A stretch of DNA of 64,000 bases from Paenibacillus sp. OV219 (lineage in GTDB: Bacteria > Bacillota > Bacilli > Paenibacillales > Paenibacillaceae). A model generated the notes under the pieces. The model was given only the letters and a program-made list of their open reading frames with translations. It was not told the DNA's origin and did no database searches. Positions 60,470 through 64,000 of the stretch are shown here, in pieces (position 1 is the stretch's first letter; each line of letters opens with the position of its first letter). The DNA lies in the NCBI RefSeq assembly GCF_900110075.1, contig NZ_FOCJ01000005.1, positions 248,001-312,000 on the forward strand, read 5' to 3'. The position numbers and the translations under genes were made by a program.

Positions 60470-61651
60470 TCAACTTATACTGCTCCTGAACTCCGCTTTT
60501 GCAAATTCATAGAATGCCAATACTTCGTTTAGTGTCCCGAAACCAGCCTGGGCCATAGTCCCGCTACCTCCGCCTTTGCCGCCGTACTCCCCTAGATGTT
60601 CCTTGAAAAATGCACCGCAAGCACGCTCGAATCGTCCACTATGCGACAGTACCACTTTAAAATCCGTAAGATCGACGAGCAACACTGGATTGTTGGTCAA
60701 AGACGAGAGCTTTATCGCCAAGCTTTGCAAATCCTTCAACGGCTTATTCTCAAACTGATGCGCGATCAAGCCGCTTTCCTGGCGTTCCAAGAGTTCTCGC
60801 GCGACAAACGAATCATTCTGCTCTTTGAGAGCAGCCATTTCCGTTAGAATCTGTTTTTCTTCTTGCTCCCACTTCTCAACGCGAGCGACAATATCTTCTT
60901 TCCCTGTATTGAATTTCAAAGAAAGCTTCCCAATAATGCCCAAGCAATCGTTAAATTCCTTTAAGGCGCGGTTAGCGCATTTGAATGAAATGCGGGTATT
61001 TCCTCTTATCTTCTCCGTTCTTAGCAGCTTGATCATCCCGATTCCACCTGTGGACGCAACATGCGTCCCGCCGCACGCATTGTATTCCACGTTCTCGATC
61101 TCGACAATCCGTACGTTCCCCGTCACTGTCGGCGACTTTACCAGCGGCAAACGGCTAGCCTCCTCTTCGGAAACCGTATAACTAGCAATTCGGTGATTAT
61201 CGTAGATAGCTTGGTTCACTTCCAGTTCCAACTGGGATAAATGCTCCAGTGTTAGCTCGGGTCTTTCCACATCTATAGTCGCGGAATCGATGCCCAAGTG
61301 GAAGCTTAACGTCATCGCGCCAAATAACTTTAGACAAACCGCAGACAACAGATGCTGACCGCTATGCTGCTGCATATGATCGAATCTTCGTTGCCAATCG
61401 ATCTGGCATAACACCGTCGTTCCATCTGGCAATCGCTCTACTTTATGCAGCACTTCATCTTCCTCGCTTATAACATCTAGGACAGGGACACCGTTAATCG
61501 TTCCCGTATCGCAAGGTTGGCCCCCTCCATGAGGATAGAAGGCGCTTTCCTCCAAGAGGACGTACCATCCATCATCTCGCTCGAGCGTCTTCGTAATCTT
61601 GGTCTCCCATTCGGTTACATAGGAAGAATTATAATACAACCTAATCGTCAT
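60470..61651 (-). CDS. Alanyl-tRNA editing protein AlaX (long form)
   Basis: Free-standing editing factor that hydrolyses Ser- or Gly-charged tRNA-Ala, 393 residues. The AlaRS-type editing site is complete: HMQQHSGQHLLSA (about 92-104) provides HxxxH, and CGGTHVASTG provides the Cys and His ligands. An N-terminal AlaX barrel with FYPHGGGQPCDTG precedes it. The C-terminal 130 residues (FNTGKEDIVARVEKWEQEEK coiled coil and GGKGGGSGTMAQAG) are the DHHA1 domain, so this is the AlaX-L form. Monocistronic with its own terminator. Confidence 0.93.
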   Translation of the reverse strand: MTIRLYYNSSYVTEWETKITKTLERDDGWYVLLEESAFYPHGGGQPCDTGTINGVPVLDVISEEDEVLHKVERLPDGTTVLCQIDWQRRFDHMQQHSGQHLLSAVCLKLFGAMTLSFHLGIDSATIDVERPELTLEHLSQLELEVNQAIYDNHRIASYTVSEEEASRLPLVKSPTVTGNVRIVEIENVEYNACGGTHVASTGGIGMIKLLRTEKIRGNTRISFKCANRALKEFNDCLGIIGKLSLKFNTGKEDIVARVEKWEQEEKQILTEMAALKEQNDSFVARELLERQESGLIAHQFENKPLKDLQSLAIKLSSLTNNPVLLVDLTDFKVVLSHSGRFERACGAFFKEHLGEYGGKGGGSGTMAQAGFGTLNEVLAFYEFAKAEFRSSIS

Positions 61652-61864
61652 CGTTCAATCCCTCTTCTTTGGCATAATCATTAACTCTCTCTATTTTATC
61701 CTTTTGACTCTGAATGAATAAGTGTAGATGAACCTATCAGCCCTGCTGTCCTCCATTCAATAATTACATCAACCAAATCGTACCATAGAACAGAATGGTT
61801 GATTCACAAATATCACGAATATCGAATGAACATGAATGAAACAGAACCAAGCTGAATAAAACAA

Positions 61865-61894
61865 TTGACAATCATGAACAATGCGGAATAGGAT
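61865..61894 (+). promoter_or_regulatory. Probable sigma-A promoter of the deoR-murA pair
   Basis: TTGACA and TAGGAT are separated by 18 bases, and the -10 box ends 45 bases before the DeoR start. ATGAA-type words recur just upstream (61826-61842), which might be regulator sites. The remaining gap to the AlaX gene (61652-61864) shows no gene. Confidence 0.6.
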
Positions 61895-61938
61895 AGGAGC
61901 AGATTGTTATTATTTGCCACTAAGCTTTGGAGGTCAAC

Positions 61939-62757
61939 ATGCTCGCAGAGGAACGAAGGCAGCGCATACTCGAGATACTCGCGAAGGACGGTCGGGTTAT
62001 TGCCCAAGAACTGGCTCAGCAATTCCAGCTATCTATCGACTCCATCCGCAGAGACTTATCCATTATGAAAGATCAAGGGCTGCTACGCAAAACTTACGGA
62101 GGCGCGGTCCCTGTTTATGACACTCCATCGCGAAAGGTCCGCGACAAGCCGCAACCTAAGAACATCCGTTATGGCGATGGTGCGCCGCATCAGAACGCCA
62201 TATCCCAATTGGCCGCTTCTTATATCCAACCTAACGATACCGTCTTCATTGGCGGCGCAGGCATTCAATTCGGAATGCTCAAGTATCTCAAGGCCGAGAT
62301 GCCCTTCACGGTTGTTACCAATTCACTCACAATTGCGGAAACCCTCCGCTTGATGCCTCAGGTCGAAGCCTACCTGGTTGGCGGCAAGCTGCGCCCCGGA
62401 GGGGACACTATGATCGATACCATCGCCCAGGAAATGATTGGTCGATTCAATTACGATATCGGTTTCATTACCGGAGGTGGCATCTCACAGAAAGGAATCA
62501 CGGTCGCTACCCCGGAGAACGCCGCGCTGATCCGCGCGGCCGCTGAAGCGTCGAATCGCCGGATATGTCTTGCCCCTCACGAGAAGCTAGGCGTCCGAAG
62601 CTTCGCTACTTCCGTCCCTCTACAACTCATTGACATCCTTATTACGGACCAAGGTGCTCCCGAGCACCTTATACAAGATTTCGAGAATCACAACATCAAT
62701 GTCATTATCGCAGATGAAAATTTGGCTAGCGGAGGCGCAGATGATGAAAGCCATTAA
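61939..62757 (+). CDS. DeoR/GlpR family transcriptional regulator
   Basis: 272 residues. The N-terminal winged helix is classical DeoR: AEERRQRILEILAKDGRV then AQQFQLSIDSIRRDLSIMKDQGLL in continuation. A sugar-phosphate sensor domain with VFIGGAGIQFGMLKYL, VTNSLTIAETL and FITGGGIS follows. These repressors usually respond to a phosphorylated sugar. The ATG has GGAGGT five bases upstream; an earlier TTG is rejected. Its last 17 bases overlap the MurA start, so the regulator and that gene are cotranscribed, which is unusual for a wall-synthesis gene. Confidence 0.92.
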   Translation: MLAEERRQRILEILAKDGRVIAQELAQQFQLSIDSIRRDLSIMKDQGLLRKTYGGAVPVYDTPSRKVRDKPQPKNIRYGDGAPHQNAISQLAASYIQPNDTVFIGGAGIQFGMLKYLKAEMPFTVVTNSLTIAETLRLMPQVEAYLVGGKLRPGGDTMIDTIAQEMIGRFNYDIGFITGGGISQKGITVATPENAALIRAAAEASNRRICLAPHEKLGVRSFATSVPLQLIDILITDQGAPEHLIQDFENHNINVIIADENLASGGADDESH

Positions 62758-64000
62758 AGTCGAATGGACCCCCTCTCTTCACGGCAGCGTACATATTCCT
62801 GGATCGAAGAACTCTTCACTTGCCTTGCTCGCGGCTGTCTGCTTGGCGGATGAGCCGGTAACGCTGCACGGTATTCCTGATATCGCGGATTTGCGGGTCA
62901 TCTATGAACTAGCTCAAGATCTCGGAATGAATGTGCAGCACGAAGGTTTAGGGACAGTCGTTATGGACCCGCGGCCGATCACGAATGCCAGCCTTGACCC
63001 TGGCAAGTCCTCTTCTTTCCGAGCGGCTTATTATTTCGTCGGCTCTTTGCTGGCGAAGTTCGGCAAAGTGAGCGTCGGGTACCCAGGTGGTGATGACTTC
63101 GTCAGCCGCCCGATGGACCAGCATGTGAAGGCACTACAAATGATGGGCGCGACGTTCACGTTTCATCCGGACTATTATACGGTTGAGGCTAAGGAGCTTC
63201 GCGGCACAACCATCTACTTCGACATGATTACATGCGGCGCCACGATTAATGTCATGTTAGCAGCCGTTCGCGCGAAGGGAACTACCGTGCTTTTGAACGC
63301 AGCTCATGATCCTGAAGTGACGGATACGGCGAACCTTCTGAATCAACTAGGCGCCAAAATCACAGGGGCCGGCACCGATACGATTCGCATCGAAGGCGTC
63401 TCCTCGCTGCACGGTGGCGAATATACCGTCATTCCAGACAGGCTAATTGCAGGAGCATTCCTTATGGCGGCAGGCGTTACCGGCGGATCGGTAACCGTTC
63501 AGCAGGTTATTCCGGAGCACCTCTCATCATGCTTGGCAAAGCTTCGCGAAATCGGGCTTGAGCTGGACATACAGGACAACGCGGTCACTGCGCATTCGAA
63601 CGGAGTTCTTCGCGCCGTACGAGTCCGTACGGCGATGTATCCCGGATTCGCAACCGATCTGCAGCAGCCACTGACCGCACTGCTCACACAAGCCCGCGGC
63701 AAAAGCATTATCGGGGAACGTATCTACCCGAATCGCTTTAATCATGCTCATCAACTTGTCCGAATGGGAGCAGATATCAAAATTCGTTCCGGTGTCGCTT
63801 CGATCCAAGGTGGCAAGCCATTACATGGAGCACTCGTTCACGCCTCGGATGTTCGTGCGGGAATCTGCTTGATCCTCGCCGGAATGCGCGCGGAAGGAAC
63901 GACTACGATTGCTGGCGTGCAGCATATTGAGCGCGGCTACGAGGATGTCATCGGCTCTTTCCGAGCCCTTGGCGCTAATATCAGCATGTTCGACAGCGAT
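62741..64000 (+). CDS. murA: MurA-like UDP-GlcNAc 1-carboxyvinyltransferase, 3' end beyond window
   Basis: Enolpyruvyl transferase for the first committed step of peptidoglycan synthesis; 420 residues visible, nearly complete. PGSKNSSLALLAAV (20-33) gives the Lys/Asn pair, and YPGFATDLQQPLTALL and the late GYEDVIGSFRALGA are typical. The flexible loop reads YPGGDDFVSRPMDQH, so Asp118 replaces the usual catalytic Cys (PGGCxIGxRP). In other bacteria Cys-to-Asp enzymes stay active and are insensitive to fosfomycin. FRAAYYFVGSLLA also departs from the normal MRAS segment, so it may be a divergent paralogue. GGAGG lies five bases before the ATG, which overlaps the deoR end. Confidence 0.88.
   Translation, partial: MMKAIKVEWTPSLHGSVHIPGSKNSSLALLAAVCLADEPVTLHGIPDIADLRVIYELAQDLGMNVQHEGLGTVVMDPRPITNASLDPGKSSSFRAAYYFVGSLLAKFGKVSVGYPGGDDFVSRPMDQHVKALQMMGATFTFHPDYYTVEAKELRGTTIYFDMITCGATINVMLAAVRAKGTTVLLNAAHDPEVTDTANLLNQLGAKITGAGTDTIRIEGVSSLHGGEYTVIPDRLIAGAFLMAAGVTGGSVTVQQVIPEHLSSCLAKLREIGLELDIQDNAVTAHSNGVLRAVRVRTAMYPGFATDLQQPLTALLTQARGKSIIGERIYPNRFNHAHQLVRMGADIKIRSGVASIQGGKPLHGALVHASDVRAGICLILAGMRAEGTTTIAGVQHIERGYEDVIGSFRALGANISMFDSD

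Noticed and set aside
61813..62022. Leftward 69-codon frame over the deoR start region
   Set aside because: It overlaps the conserved HTH coding region and the deoR promoter, has no recognisable domain and no ribosome binding site.
1..64000. CRISPR array, prophage, intact insertion sequence or rRNA operon
   Set aside because: No evenly spaced direct repeats, transposase, integrase, capsid or rRNA sequence was found on reading. Only the two-copy hairpin repeat hints at a mobile-element relic.

Overview
The window looks like chromosomal DNA from a spore-forming member of the Firmicutes, most likely Paenibacillaceae (Paenibacillus or Cohnella type). This is inferred from a gerA-type germinant receptor operon, a gram-positive hut operon, S-layer-homology anchoring, strong GGAGG ribosome binding sites, compact sigma-A promoters, and the overall protein character. 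No prophage, intact insertion sequence or CRISPR array was seen. The region is mostly core metabolism, with some accessory genes and gene remnants.

Layout: 1-4.3 kb is histidine degradation (hutH-hutU-hutI, minus strand; hutI runs off the left edge) with an attenuator-like leader. rpiA follows. At 5.3-8.8 kb there is a three-gene spore germinant receptor operon. At 8.8-15.2 kb lie a MerR regulator with its own diagnostic promoter, a methyltransferase, a PhyH-type dioxygenase, a Nudix hydrolase, a GT2 glycosyltransferase and an S-layer-anchored GH3 hexosaminidase. At 15.5-19.5 kb are a lipoprotein, a Nudix gene with an apparent 5' frameshift, a three-gene ABC-2 exporter and a small basic protein. 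At 19.7-24.7 kb a sugar-related operon (PIG-L deacetylase, GPH symporter, six-hairpin glycosidase) precedes an aminoglycoside phosphotransferase-like gene. At 24.8-29.6 kb are mqo, a decayed SdrD-like repeat fragment, a methyltransferase with a long five-residue-period tail, tRNA-Asp and a TetR regulator. At 29.8-34.7 kb are an oxidoreductase/isomerase operon with a LacI-type operator, then a TPP-riboswitch-controlled thiM-thiD-thiE operon ending in a deleted NCS2 permease.

At 34.7-42.9 kb are a PAS histidine kinase, a tandem DUF2294/MpsC protein, and a polysaccharide locus. That locus holds a nucleotidyltransferase fused to a degenerate phosphomannomutase, a GH57-GT4 fusion, and an HTH-DUF4912 protein. 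At 43.3-45.3 kb are a second Gfo/Idh/MocA oxidoreductase and a GNAT acetyltransferase. At 45.5-53.7 kb is the nitrate assimilation locus: nirB-nirD-hemD leftward, and a NarK transporter with assimilatory nitrate reductase rightward. Between the two halves sits an ANTAR antiterminator gene. Both transcripts start from good sigma-A promoters and carry a leader with paired hexaloop hairpins, the second overlapping an intrinsic terminator. This is the most complete regulatory system in the window. At 53.6-57.6 kb are a class A PBP, a VOC protein, a methyltransferase and a membrane protein. A more AT-rich stretch of small accessory genes follows to about 60.3 kb, then AlaX. The right edge is a DeoR regulator overlapping a truncated MurA homologue whose usual catalytic Cys is Asp.

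Limits: everything is read by eye from sequence. Family names rest on recognised motifs, not on searches. RNA structures are hand-folded.
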